The notes beneath the pieces were generated by a model, which searched no databases, was not told the origin of the DNA, and saw only the letters and a list, made by a program, of their open reading frames with translations. From NCBI RefSeq assembly GCF_013761245.1, contig NZ_JACDUT010000005.1, positions 62,001 to 126,000 of the forward strand: a stretch of DNA of 64,000 bases, read 5' to 3'. This stretch comes from Thermaerobacillus caldiproteolyticus. Lineage in GTDB: Bacteria > Bacillota > Bacilli > Bacillales > Anoxybacillaceae. Both the position numbers and the translations under genes were made by a program. Shown piece by piece: positions 1 to 8,802 of this stretch (position 1 is its first letter; each line of letters opens with the position of its first letter).

Positions 1-621
1 TTTGAAAAATTAATGGAAGGACCGTTTGCCCAACAAGCTTTTTCCTTGTTAGTGGAAACGCAATTATTTTTGTATTTACCGGGGCTTCGCGCCAAGGAAG
101 CGGAACTTCGAACGCTCATCGATTATGACTGGACAGCTCTTTCTTCGCGTGGACAGCGGTGGGGATTTCTTTGCTACATGCTTCATCTATCGGATGCTCA
201 TTCATTTTTACGTGCTTGGAAATTACCAAACCGTCTTATCAAGGAAGTTGAAGCGATTTTACACATTATGAACATAATCCAGTCATATGCGGATTGGACA
301 AAAGAGCGTTTGTACGAATTCGGGATTGAACATTCCTGCGCAGCGGAAGCGATTCGTTCCCTTATATCTGGGGAGTCAATCTTAGAAAATCAGAACCGAT
401 TGCAACAGTTATTCGCTTCTTTGCCAATTAAAGAGCGAAAAGAATTAGCGATTAACGGAAAAGATTTAATCGAATGGTACAAGCGTCCGAGCGGACCATG
501 GATTGCGGATATGTTGGCGATGGTAGAGCGGGCTGTTATCAATGGGGTCATCGATAATAAAAAGGAGCAAATAAAGGAGTGGCTCATTCCGTGCAATCAG
601 AAACACGAAAAAAACTGCTAG
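1..621 (+). CDS. cca: CCA-adding tRNA nucleotidyltransferase, C-terminal part (5' end outside window)
   Basis: The frame is open from base 1, so the start and the catalytic nucleotidyltransferase head lie upstream of the window. About 206 residues of an all-helical tail remain; in this family that tail binds the tRNA body while the head adds or repairs the 3' CCA. No catalytic motif is visible, so the name rests on tail composition (for example DYDWTALSSRGQRWGF) and on position directly before birA, as in the Bacillus order cca-birA-panBCD-dinG. The 3' end overlaps the preferred birA start by about 31 bp, which suggests translational coupling. The partner tRNA genes lie at 39-41 kb; several of them lack an encoded CCA and therefore need this enzyme. 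Confidence 0.85.
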   Translation, partial: FEKLMEGPFAQQAFSLLVETQLFLYLPGLRAKEAELRTLIDYDWTALSSRGQRWGFLCYMLHLSDAHSFLRAWKLPNRLIKEVEAILHIMNIIQSYADWTKERLYEFGIEHSCAAEAIRSLISGESILENQNRLQQLFASLPIKERKELAINGKDLIEWYKRPSGPWIADMLAMVERAVINGVIDNKKEQIKEWLIPCNQKHEKNC

Positions 622-1568
622 AGTTATTTTCTGAGGCAAAAGGCGATTTTATTTCCGGACAAAAAATTAGCGAAATTCTTGGCTGTTCACGCACAGCCGT
701 ATGGAAGCATATCGAGGATTTACGCAAAGAAGGGTTTGAATTAGAGGCGGTGCGCCGCCTCGGCTATCGCATTGTGAACACACCGGATAAAGTGACGGCG
801 AATGAAATTCAGCTCGGCTTAAAGACGGAAACGCTTGGGCGATACATTCATTTTGAAGAAGAAGTTACATCGACGCAAACAATTGCGCAAAAATTAGCGT
901 ATGAAGGGGCAAAGGAAGGGACGCTTGTTGTGGCCGAACAGCAGATAGCTGGCCGTGGACGTATGGCGCGGAATTGGTTTTCTCCAAAAGGAACAGGGAT
1001 ATGGATGAGCTTAATTTTACGCCCGCCGATTCCGCCGCAAAAAGCTCCTCATCTGACATTGCTGACAGCTGTTGCGATCGCTCAAGCGATTCAGGACGTT
1101 ACAGGTCTTGTTCCCGATATTAAATGGCCGAACGATATCTTAATTAACGGGAAAAAATGTGTGGGCATTTTAACCGAATTACAAGCCGAACCAGACCGTA
1201 TCCATTCTGTTATTATCGGAATGGGGATTAATGTCAATCAAACGGTCGAACAATTTCCGGAAGATATTCGTGCCATCGCTACATCGCTAGCCATTGAAAA
1301 AGGAGAAAAAATCAAACGTGCTGAATTAGTTCAAGAAATTTTATTCAAAATAGAGATGCTTTATCGTCAATATTTACAACATGGCTTTCGACCAATTAAA
1401 TTATTATGGGAAGGGTATGCGATTAGCATTGGCAAAGAAATTACCGCTCGAACATTGAGCGGGACGCTTCGTGGAATGGCGCTTGGTATTACGGACGAAG
1501 GAGTATTAATGCTCGAAGATGCCGATGGCAACATTCATTATATTCACTCCGCTGATATTCAATTATAA
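591..1568 (+). CDS. birA: Bifunctional biotin--[acetyl-CoA-carboxylase] ligase / biotin operon repressor BirA
   Basis: BirA activates biotin to biotinyl-AMP, transfers it to the biotin carrier protein of acetyl-CoA carboxylase, and represses biotin genes as a DNA-binding dimer. The N-terminal 60 residues form a winged helix (ISGQKISEILGCSRTAVWKH). The ligase core has GRGRMARNW for biotinyl-AMP binding and the KWPNDILINGKK segment, followed by a short C-terminal SH3-like domain, giving about 325 aa, a normal length for the class. I prefer the GTG at 591 because MQSETRKKLLELF aligns with the Bacillus N-terminus and AAAGGAG lies 11 bases upstream; an in-frame GTG at 579 is the alternative. A matching BirA operator is visible in front of bioF at 60500. 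Confidence 0.95.
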   Translation: MQSETRKKLLELFSEAKGDFISGQKISEILGCSRTAVWKHIEDLRKEGFELEAVRRLGYRIVNTPDKVTANEIQLGLKTETLGRYIHFEEEVTSTQTIAQKLAYEGAKEGTLVVAEQQIAGRGRMARNWFSPKGTGIWMSLILRPPIPPQKAPHLTLLTAVAIAQAIQDVTGLVPDIKWPNDILINGKKCVGILTELQAEPDRIHSVIIGMGINVNQTVEQFPEDIRAIATSLAIEKGEKIKRAELVQEILFKIEMLYRQYLQHGFRPIKLLWEGYAISIGKEITARTLSGTLRGMALGITDEGVLMLEDADGNIHYIHSADIQL

Positions 1569-1599
1569 AACATTCGTCTGGAAAAATTATTAAAATTTT

Positions 1600-1806
1600 G
1601 TTAAAATACGAACGGAAGCGGTAAGGATAGCTTCGCGCATTCCGAAAAAGGGCAGTATCTTTGATAAGAACTGCACCGACTTGAAGCGAAAACAGATGGT
1701 GAAACAATCTGCCTTGATCCGTTGAAGGACTGGGACAGAGGGATGAACTCAACCGATAGGTGTCTTGTGTCCTTCTTTCTCAAGGTAGAGAAAGAAGGTT
1801 TTTTTG
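1600..1806 (+). ncRNA. panB 5' leader ending in an intrinsic terminator (pan-motif candidate)
   Basis: There is no ORF in the 280 bp between birA and panB. A perfect 11-bp stem (CCTTCTTTCTC 1771-1781 with GAGAAAGAAGG 1788-1798) is followed by seven T, an intrinsic terminator 45 bases before panB, so the region looks like an attenuator. A 'pan' RNA motif upstream of panB is known in Firmicutes; I could not confirm its consensus by eye, so that assignment is inference from position. The stretch AACCGATAG (about 1750) recurs in the asnS leader at about 10251. Confidence 0.5.
1771..1806 (+). terminator. Intrinsic terminator/attenuator before panB
   Basis: An 11-bp perfect stem with a six-base loop is followed by a run of seven T. 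It lies upstream of panB rather than directly behind birA, so it may both end birA transcription and attenuate the pan operon. Confidence 0.8.
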
Positions 1807-1850
1807 TTCGGTGATTCATCTCCTCTGCAACAAAAGAGGAGGGACATAAG

Positions 1851-2690
1851 ATGAAAACAAAAACGGATTTTTTGAAAATGAAACAAAACAATGAGCCGAT
1901 TGTTATGCTGACAGCGTATGACTTTCCGTCAGCGAAATTAGCTGAAGCAGCGCAGGTCGATATGATTCTTGTCGGAGATTCGCTTGGGATGGTCGTGCTA
2001 GGATATGACTCCACCATTCCTGTCACGGTCGAAGATATGATTCATCATACGAAAGCAGTGCGTCGCGGCGCGCCAAATACGTTTATCGTTACGGATATGC
2101 CGTTTATGTCTTATCATTTATCAATGGAAGATGCACTCCGTAATGCGCAACGAATCATGCAGCAATCCGGTGCGAATGCGGTAAAAGTAGAGGGGGCCGA
2201 TCAAGTCGTTGATGTCATCCGTGCGTTGACACAAGCAGGAGTCCCTGTTGTTGCCCATCTCGGACTTACTCCGCAGTCGGTTGGGGTGCTTGGCGGTTAT
2301 AAAGTACAAGGAAAAGATGCTGACAGCGCCCGTAAATTAATGAATGATGCCAAATTATGTGAGCAAGCTGGAGCCATTGCGCTTGTATTAGAATGTGTCC
2401 CAAAACAAATTGCCGCGGAAATAACGAAACAGTTGTCCATTCCGATAATTGGCATCGGGGCGGGAGACGAAGTCGATGGTCAGGTGCTCGTCTATCACGA
2501 TGTGCTTGGATATGGGGTTGAGCGAATACCGAAATTTGCAAAAATGTACGTCAACGTGCAAGACATTATCACCGAGGCGTTAGCTAATTATGTGGCTGAC
2601 GTGAAACTGCGACAATTTCCTGAAGCTTCTCATATGTTTACGATGAAAGAAGAAGAGTGGATTGCTTTGTATGGAGGAAGACAACAATGA
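1851..2690 (+). CDS. panB: 3-methyl-2-oxobutanoate hydroxymethyltransferase PanB
   Basis: First enzyme of the pantothenate branch: it transfers a hydroxymethyl group from 5,10-methylene-THF to alpha-ketoisovalerate, giving ketopantoate, in the cytoplasm. The 279-aa TIM-barrel protein is full length, with [14 protein letters not shown] near the N-terminus, [12 protein letters not shown] (Mg2+-binding aspartate), and the [17 protein letters not shown] block near residue 200. The RBS GAGGAGGG lies before the ATG. Its TGA overlaps the panC ATG in an ATGA, the typical coupled panBCD arrangement. Expression is probably governed by the terminated leader immediately upstream. Confidence 0.97.
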   Translation: MKTKTDFLKMKQNNEPIVMLTAYDFPSAKLAEAAQVDMILVGDSLGMVVLGYDSTIPVTVEDMIHHTKAVRRGAPNTFIVTDMPFMSYHLSMEDALRNAQRIMQQSGANAVKVEGADQVVDVIRALTQAGVPVVAHLGLTPQSVGVLGGYKVQGKDADSARKLMNDAKLCEQAGAIALVLECVPKQIAAEITKQLSIPIIGIGAGDEVDGQVLVYHDVLGYGVERIPKFAKMYVNVQDIITEALANYVADVKLRQFPEASHMFTMKEEEWIALYGGRQQ

Positions 2691-3535
2691 TAGTCATAAC
2701 TAAAATAAGCGATATGCAGAAAATAATGAACGAATATCGTCTCGAACGAAAAACGATCGGCTTTGTCCCAACGATGGGATATTTGCATGAAGGGCATGCA
2801 ACGCTGTTACGAGAGGCACGTCGACAAAATGATATTGTTGTATTGAGCGTATTTGTAAATCCGCTTCAATTTGGTCCAAATGAAGATTTTGAACGGTATC
2901 CGCGCGATATCAAACGCGATGAACAAATCGCTCAAGAGGCCGGAGTTGATGTGCTTTTTTATCCTGACGTTACTGAAATGTATCCGCGCCCATTAAGCGT
3001 GCAAGTTGTCGTTAGAGAACGTGTCGATGTGCTTTGTGGAAAATCGAGACCAGGACATTTTGATGGAGTAGCAACAGTTTTAACGAAATTATTTAATATT
3101 GTTATGCCAACTCGTGCGTATTTTGGAATGAAGGACGCTCAACAAGTAGCTGTTGTTGATGGGTTAATTCGTGATTTTCATTTTCCGATTGAATTAATTT
3201 CTGTTCCGACTGTTCGTGAAGAAGACGGGCTTGCCAAAAGCTCACGCAATGTCTATTTATCTGATGAAGAACGGAAGGAAGCTCCTGCTTTATACGAAGC
3301 ATTACAAAAGGCAAAGATAGCGATTGAAAACGGAGAACGCAATCCTGCTGCGATTTGTTCACTCATTGAGGATCATATCAAAACAAACACGCATGCGGTC
3401 ATTGATTATGTAGAAGTGTATTCATACCCTGACTTGACACCGCTGCAACGGTTGTCGGGTAGGATTATCATTGCGCTTGCAGTACGGTTTACAAATGCAC
3501 GTCTCATTGATAATATAACACTTGACGTGAATTAA
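2687..3535 (+). CDS. panC: Pantothenate synthetase (pantoate--beta-alanine ligase) PanC
   Basis: ATP-dependent condensation of pantoate with beta-alanine to pantothenate, via pantoyl-AMP. The nucleotidyltransferase signature is present: TMGYLHEGH (HIGH-type) around residues 29-37, [38 protein letters not shown], and KMSKS-like KSSRNVYLS. The start at 2687 is chosen over an upstream in-frame GTG at 2657 because GGAGG ends 8 bases before this ATG and the ATG overlaps the panB stop by 4 bp. The 282-aa length is normal. The beta-alanine comes from PanD, encoded next. Confidence 0.97.
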   Translation: MIVITKISDMQKIMNEYRLERKTIGFVPTMGYLHEGHATLLREARRQNDIVVLSVFVNPLQFGPNEDFERYPRDIKRDEQIAQEAGVDVLFYPDVTEMYPRPLSVQVVVRERVDVLCGKSRPGHFDGVATVLTKLFNIVMPTRAYFGMKDAQQVAVVDGLIRDFHFPIELISVPTVREEDGLAKSSRNVYLSDEERKEAPALYEALQKAKIAIENGERNPAAICSLIEDHIKTNTHAVIDYVEVYSYPDLTPLQRLSGRIIIALAVRFTNARLIDNITLDVN

Positions 3536-3579
3536 TGGATTTATACATTTCATTCATATTATTTTAGGGGGTCCCTTGT

Positions 3580-3963
3580 ATGTTTCGAACATTAATGAAT
3601 GCAAAAATTCATCGTGCCCGCGTAACCGAAGCGAATTTAAATTATGTTGGAAGCATTACGATTGACGAAGATATTTTAGATGCAGTCGGCATGGTTGCTA
3701 ATGAAAAAGTGCAAATTGTTAACAATAATAACGGGGCGCGTTTTGAAACATATATTATTCCCGGTGAACGTGGCAGCGGCGTATTTTGCCTAAACGGTGC
3801 GGCAGCACGTCTCGTTCAAAAAGATGATATTATTATCGTCATTTCGTACGCGCTTATTCCAGAGGAAAAAATTGCCCAACACCGTCCTAAAATTGCGATT
3901 ATGGACGAGCAAAATCGCATTCAACAATTAATTGTCGAAGAACCAGCCAACACGATTTTATAA
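3580..3963 (+). CDS. panD: Aspartate 1-decarboxylase proenzyme PanD
   Basis: Pyruvoyl-dependent enzyme making beta-alanine from L-aspartate for PanC. The 127-aa proenzyme has the self-cleavage site at Gly24-Ser25 (YVGSIT); Ser25 becomes the pyruvoyl group. It also has the [12 protein letters not shown] and [13 protein letters not shown] blocks of the family. AGGGGG lies 7-8 bases before the ATG. It sits 44 bp after panC and completes the panBCD operon. Confidence 0.97.
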   Translation: MFRTLMNAKIHRARVTEANLNYVGSITIDEDILDAVGMVANEKVQIVNNNNGARFETYIIPGERGSGVFCLNGAAARLVQKDDIIIVISYALIPEEKIAQHRPKIAIMDEQNRIQQLIVEEPANTIL

Positions 3964-4249
3964 GAAAAGAAGAGGTAGCGCGATGAGCTCTTGAAGCCAT
4001 GCGTTTTTCACCTAGAGAGGTGCTTGTCACCTTGAAGGGGTTGGTTTGGTGTAACTAGCTTCTAAACTGAACGACGCAGAAAAGCGAGGGCGAACGTGTC
4101 TAACGTTTAATGAAAAAGATTCTTTGCCTGCCTTGCTGGTTTGAGATATAAGAGTAACGAAACAATCGTAACGGAGAATGACAAAAGGGGGCTGTTTCTC
4201 AAAAGAGAAAGCCCCTTCTATACGTTTTTCTGTGTATTGAGGTGAAACA
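3964..4249 (+). promoter_or_regulatory. panD-dinG intergenic region with terminator
   Basis: No ORF is supported here. The distal half holds GGGGGCTGTTTCTC (4187-4200) pairing across AAAA with GAGAAAGCCCC (4205-4215), followed by a T-rich tract, an intrinsic terminator just 20 bases before the dinG RBS. The long leader suggests either that a separate dinG promoter overlaps the region or that dinG is attenuated. No known riboswitch was recognised. Confidence 0.55.
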
Positions 4250-7006
4250 ATGAACGAACGATTTGTTGTCATAGATTTAGAGACAACAGGGAATACACCA
4301 AAAAAGGGAGATCGCATTATTCAAATTGGAATGATTGTCATTGAAAATGGACAAATTATCGAACGATTCTCGAGCTTTGTTAACCCAGAACGCGATATCC
4401 CGCCATTTATTCAACAATTTACAAATATTGATGAACAAATGGTCAAACATGCTCCCGTATTTGCGGAAGTGGCGCCTAAGCTCGTTGAAACGTTGCAAGA
4501 AGCTTATTTTGTTGCCCATAATGTCTCGTTTGATTTAATGTTTCTACAAGAAGAATTAAAAATGGCAGGGCTTCCTTTATTTTCTGGACCGACGATTGAC
4601 ACTGTGGAGTTGGCACGCATTCTTTTTCCCACTTCATCTAGTTATAAATTGAATGAGTTAGCTCAAAAGTTGCAAATCGCTCATACACAACCGCATCAAG
4701 CCGATAGCGACGCGGAAGTGACCGCAAAATTATTATTGGCATTGTTTGAACAATTGCGCGCATTGCCGCTTGTAACCTTGCAGCAATTGCAGCGATTATC
4801 GCGAGACTTACATAGCGATTTGTCTTCTTTACTTGAAGCGATGGTTATGGAAAAAATGAAATCGTTACATGATGAGCGCTCATATATGTTTTATCGTGGA
4901 ATCGCGCTGAAAAAACCAACGACTTCAGTGTCAAAACAGCAAACATGGGCTAATGATACGATGTCATTTTCCGGATTTTTGGAAGGGTCCCATACGCTTC
5001 CACTCGCGGATTATGAACAGCGAGATGGACAATGGGAAATGATGAAAATTGTTCATGAAGCGCTTGAAACATCGCAACATGCAGTTATCGAAGCAGGAAC
5101 GGGCATTGGCAAATCCCTCGCGTATTTAATTCCAAGCGTTTTTTTTACCTATGAAAAGCAAAAGCGTGTCGTCATTAGCACCCATACATTGCAGCTGCAA
5201 CAACAACTAGTCGAGCGTGATATTCCTTTAGTAAGAAAAATCGTTCCGTTTCCGTTTCAAGTCGCTGTATTGAAAGGAAAGCGAAATTACCTTTCCCTTA
5301 ACAAGTTTATTTCCTTTCTTCACGACGAAAATAAAAATTATGATGTCGTTTTAATGAAGTGTCAGCTTCTTGTATGGTTAACGCAAACGGAGACGGGAGA
5401 TATGGATGAACTTAATTTGTCATCGGGCGGCCGACTATTTTGGACATCTTTGGAAATGGATGAAGAGAGCAGGGAAGAAAAATACAACTTTTTCATTCGT
5501 GCCAAACAAAAAGCGAAAGAAGCGCATCTCATTATTACGAACCATGCTTTTTTATTACAAGATGTAACGGCTTCAACACCGCTCATTCCCGAGTATGAAC
5601 ACATCGTGATTGATGAAGCCCATCATTTAGAGGAAGTCGCGTCTCATTATTTTGGGCAGCAAGTCGATTATGTGACCGTTCGTTTATTATTAACGCGAAT
5701 GGGAAAATCACATGAGGATGGCTCACTTTATAAACTCAATCAGTGGTTTAAACAGCAGGGGATAGATGCCGACACGTACTTTGCACGCTGTGATCAAATC
5801 ATTACGGATCTTGAATTTGAATGTGATGAATTATTTCGCATGATTCGTCGCTATGCCTTAGTACGAAAAACGAATGAAATAACAGGACGGTGTCGCTATC
5901 GTTTTCAGCCGGAAAAAGAACATGGTCGTCAGTGGGAAGCCATTCAAGAATTGCTATGGCGTGTGCTTGGCCATACGTCACAGCTTGTGGAGTACACAAA
6001 TCAATTGTATACCCTTTTTCAACCATTCAATTCGCAGTCAGATCATCATTATTTTACGGATGTTTCTTTATTTGAAAAACTAATCCGATCGTTACACCAT
6101 CTTCTTGAAGCTGATGATCCGATGGTTGTACGCTGGATTGAAGCAGAGGCAAAAGGGGCTGCGAATGCAACAACGATTTACTCCCAGCCGATTCAATTGG
6201 GAGAATTTTTTGCTGACCAATTATTTGCAAAGAAGAAAAGCGTTGTGTTAACTTCAGCGACATTGACGATGAATAACAACTTTACTTACATCATGTCGCG
6301 TCTCGGATTAGAAGATTTTTATCCTATTTGTCGCGCCATTCCGTCTCCGTTCTCTTATGAACATCAGGCAAAACTAATGGTTCCTAGCGATGTACCAGCG
6401 ATTTCTGCTGTTTCCATAGAGGATTATGCCAATGCCGTGGCTGATCATATTTTACAAATTGCTGATAGCACGAACGGAAAAATGCTTGTTTTATTTACAT
6501 CATATGAACTGTTAAAATTAACGGCCTCGGCTCTGAAAGACAAAAATAAGGATGAAACATTTGTACTTCTTGCCCAAGGAATGCAAGGTGGAAGTGCCGC
6601 GAAGCTCACGAAAACGTTTCAACAGTTCGACAAAGCGGTATTATTTGGAACAAGCAATTTTTGGGAAGGCGTTGATTTGCCTAAGGAGCAATTATCGATT
6701 GTCATTATTGTGCGTTTACCCTTTGCTCCACCGGATGATCCTGTCATCGAAGCAAAAAGCGAACAAATTCGTGCCAGTGGCGGTAATCCGTTTTATGATT
6801 TATCACTGCCACAAGCGGTTATTCGGTTTAAGCAAGGGTTTGGTCGACTCATTCGTACAAGTAAAGATAAAGGTGTTGTCTTTGTGTTTGACCGACGGCT
6901 CACTTCTGCTTCGTACGGAAAGTACTTTTTAGCTTCATTGCCGCCCGTTTCCGTTTACGAAGAGCCGCTTGAATCGCTTTTGCAAAAACTTAAAGAGTGG
7001 TTGTGA
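4250..7006 (+). CDS. dinG: ATP-dependent helicase DinG with N-terminal DnaQ-type 3'-5' exonuclease domain
   Basis: A 918-aa two-domain protein of the Bacillus/Staphylococcus DinG type. Residues about 1-180 form a DEDDh exonuclease: DLETTG at 9-14, HNVSFDLMFL, and HQADSDAEVT as the third motif. The remainder is an XPD/DinG superfamily 2 helicase with Walker A AGTGIGKS near 282-289 and DEAH near 454-457 (VIDEAHHLEE); FWEGVDLP and QGFGRLIRT represent the late helicase motifs. The four-cysteine Fe-S cluster of E. coli DinG is not evident, as is known for the Gram-positive fusions, where the exonuclease activity dominates. GAGGTG lies 5 bases before the ATG. Its position after panD is conserved in Bacillus. 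Confidence 0.95.
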   Translation: MNERFVVIDLETTGNTPKKGDRIIQIGMIVIENGQIIERFSSFVNPERDIPPFIQQFTNIDEQMVKHAPVFAEVAPKLVETLQEAYFVAHNVSFDLMFLQEELKMAGLPLFSGPTIDTVELARILFPTSSSYKLNELAQKLQIAHTQPHQADSDAEVTAKLLLALFEQLRALPLVTLQQLQRLSRDLHSDLSSLLEAMVMEKMKSLHDERSYMFYRGIALKKPTTSVSKQQTWANDTMSFSGFLEGSHTLPLADYEQRDGQWEMMKIVHEALETSQHAVIEAGTGIGKSLAYLIPSVFFTYEKQKRVVISTHTLQLQQQLVERDIPLVRKIVPFPFQVAVLKGKRNYLSLNKFISFLHDENKNYDVVLMKCQLLVWLTQTETGDMDELNLSSGGRLFWTSLEMDEESREEKYNFFIRAKQKAKEAHLIITNHAFLLQDVTASTPLIPEYEHIVIDEAHHLEEVASHYFGQQVDYVTVRLLLTRMGKSHEDGSLYKLNQWFKQQGIDADTYFARCDQIITDLEFECDELFRMIRRYALVRKTNEITGRCRYRFQPEKEHGRQWEAIQELLWRVLGHTSQLVEYTNQLYTLFQPFNSQSDHHYFTDVSLFEKLIRSLHHLLEADDPMVVRWIEAEAKGAANATTIYSQPIQLGEFFADQLFAKKKSVVLTSATLTMNNNFTYIMSRLGLEDFYPICRAIPSPFSYEHQAKLMVPSDVPAISAVSIEDYANAVADHILQIADSTNGKMLVLFTSYELLKLTASALKDKNKDETFVLLAQGMQGGSAAKLTKTFQQFDKAVLFGTSNFWEGVDLPKEQLSIVIIVRLPFAPPDDPVIEAKSEQIRASGGNPFYDLSLPQAVIRFKQGFGRLIRTSKDKGVVFVFDRRLTSASYGKYFLASLPPVSVYEEPLESLLQKLKEWL

Positions 7007-7066
7007 TAAATTGGCGCCAAACGACACAATCTATAGCTAGAATTGGCTAACTAGGAGATGGCGCCG

Positions 7067-7852
7067 TTGAAACTTTTTCTACTCACTTGGTCATTGCTTG
7101 CTTCATGGTCATTAGGAATATTTGCTGAGGAGTCATTCGATGAGACGGTAAAGAAAATCGACTTACAGCTTGAGGAAGAGGCGCTTGCCTTTGTTTGCCT
7201 TCCGGTGGCCAGCGGGGAGGCAATGCTTGTGAAAAATGCTTCCGGGCAAACGGTGTTGATCAATACAGGAGGAAGAGGAAGCATAAAGCAGATAAAAACA
7301 TGGTTAGAGAGGCTTCACGTTCGAAAAATTAACAAAATTTTATTGACGAATAATGATAAAGATATTTCTTCTTCTTTTGCATTTTACAAAGAAAAATACG
7401 GCGCTCGTGAAGTCATAGCCGGGAAGAATCAAAAAGGGGTTACAACGGTTTGGAAGGAAGGAGAACGCCATCTGCTTTTGCCCAATGTAACAGCAGACGT
7501 GCTGAATGTTCATGATGGTGCATTGACATTACGATTTCAATATGGACGTCTTTGCATGTTGTATATGGCGAGTGATCAGCCTGCTGTTGTAAAGAGCCTT
7601 ATCCATATACCGCTTAAAAATGTTAACATTTTAAAAGTCGCTAATTTCGCGAAACATGATCATTTAAGCACGGCGTTTTTAAAACGCGTTGATCCGCAAG
7701 CGGCGATTATTTTTCCTAAACAAGGAATTCATCCAAATGAACATCTTCTAGAAAAACTTTATCAATTATGGATCGATATTTATCAAATTGACAAAGTAGG
7801 GATTATGATGATTAAATGCAATCTCACTCATTATAAAATCATCACTTTTTGA
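7067..7852 (+). CDS. Secreted ComEC-like degenerate metallo-beta-lactamase-fold protein
   Basis: The TTG at 7067 is chosen because AGGAG lies 9 bases upstream (the in-frame ATG at 7058 abuts that RBS) and because it gives a standard signal peptide (MKLFLLTWSLLASWSLG, then AEES). The mature part (about 240 aa) resembles the hydrolase-like C-terminal domain of ComEC: LINTGGRGSIKQIKTWL, KINKILLTNNDKDIS and LKVANFAKHDHLS. The HxHxDH zinc motif of active metallo-beta-lactamases is replaced (TNNDKD), so it is probably non-catalytic. It sits between dinG and ypmA, where B. subtilis has no such gene. The function is not established. Confidence 0.65.
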   Translation: MKLFLLTWSLLASWSLGIFAEESFDETVKKIDLQLEEEALAFVCLPVASGEAMLVKNASGQTVLINTGGRGSIKQIKTWLERLHVRKINKILLTNNDKDISSSFAFYKEKYGAREVIAGKNQKGVTTVWKEGERHLLLPNVTADVLNVHDGALTLRFQYGRLCMLYMASDQPAVVKSLIHIPLKNVNILKVANFAKHDHLSTAFLKRVDPQAAIIFPKQGIHPNEHLLEKLYQLWIDIYQIDKVGIMMIKCNLTHYKIITF

Positions 7853-7860
7853 ACGAAAAC

Positions 7861-7891
7861 AACCTGCAGCATTAAGGAGATGCTGCAGGTT
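7861..7891. terminator. 12-bp perfect inverted repeat
   Basis: AACCTGCAGCAT (7861-7872) and ATGCTGCAGGTT (7880-7891) flank a 7-base loop. T-rich sequence follows only on the minus-strand reading, while an A-rich tract precedes it on the plus strand. It probably ends transcription of the secreted-protein gene, although it lacks a plus-strand U-tract. Confidence 0.55.
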
Positions 7892-8117
7892 GTCGGCGGA
7901 TCGGCTCGCTTTCATTTTTTGGAACGGCTGGCTTAGGTGTTTTGGCTTTCGTTTTTCTTTTTCCGGTGTAGGCGGGATAATTTTTTTATGAAATGAAACG
8001 GCGAACCTGTTATAATAGTGGGAAGATACAACATAAGGTTGTTGTATTTGTATTGTTGCCTTTGGACCATGCTCATATAAGTAACAAAATTTGTGGCATA
8101 TAGGGGGAAACTGTGTA

Positions 8118-8288
8118 ATGGAAAGCAAAATAGAAGTATTAGCTACCGTAAAAATCCAGAACTCACCAGACCTATATAAAATCGTGGATTGTTTAAATCG
8201 GACATTAAAAAAAGATGATTTAATGTTCGGCTTAGCGTTGGACGAAAAAGATCAAAATCAAGCAATTTTTACGATTTATCGTACATAA
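8118..8288 (+). CDS. ypmA: YpmA family small protein
   Basis: A 56-aa conserved Bacillus protein (MESKIEVLATVKIQNSPDL at the N-terminus) located, as in B. subtilis, between dinG and ypmB. There is no signal or membrane segment. AGGGGG lies about 10 bases before the ATG; upstream in-frame codons lack an RBS. It is part of a ypmA-ypmB-aspB cluster. The molecular function is unknown. Confidence 0.9.
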   Translation: MESKIEVLATVKIQNSPDLYKIVDCLNRTLKKDDLMFGLALDEKDQNQAIFTIYRT

Positions 8289-8297
8289 GAAGATGTG

Positions 8298-8780
8298 ATG
8301 GCGATGAAAAAGTGGGGTATATTGTTTCTCATTTTGTTGTGCGGCGTTATTTGGCAAGCGATAAGCGTCTATCATGCAGCATTGGAGACGAAACAGTCAT
8401 TGCAATCCAAAGCACTAGAACGTGCTAAGCGTGAGGTCGCATTTACCGATATTGACCGAGTCTATACATATTATGGAGAACAAGCCTATGTTGTTTTTGT
8501 TGGCACCGGTCGGAATGGCAAAAAATATATTGTTTGGGTTCCTGAAAAGAAAGGGCATGTAGTCGTGAAACGAGCAGATCGTGGAATAACAGAAAAGGAA
8601 GCCGTTTCTAAACTGAAAGAAGAACGCAATCCGAAGCGTCTTATCTCTGTCAAACCCGGTATGGAAAAGGGAGTACCTCTTTGGGAGTTAACATATATTG
8701 ACGAATATAACCGTTATTCATTTTACTATTTAAGCTTTGAAGACGGTACATTCCTAAAGAGATACAGTTTTCAACAATAA
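8298..8780 (+). CDS. ypmB: YpmB family membrane-anchored protein (DUF5590)
   Basis: About 160 aa with one N-terminal membrane segment (WGILFLILLCGVIWQAISVY) and an extracytoplasmic two-repeat domain resembling PepSY/DUF5590 (YYGEQAYVVFVG, EKEAVSKLKEE, PLWELTYIDEYNRYSFYYLS). The start is uncertain: ATG 8298 or 8304 are both close, with only a weak AGAAG ribosome site. It lies 9 bp after ypmA and 22 bp before aspB, so it is probably in the same transcript. The function is unknown. Confidence 0.88.
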   Translation: MAMKKWGILFLILLCGVIWQAISVYHAALETKQSLQSKALERAKREVAFTDIDRVYTYYGEQAYVVFVGTGRNGKKYIVWVPEKKGHVVVKRADRGITEKEAVSKLKEERNPKRLISVKPGMEKGVPLWELTYIDEYNRYSFYYLSFEDGTFLKRYSFQQ

Positions 8781-8802
8781 TTATTGTAGGGGGAAAGGAA
8801 TT

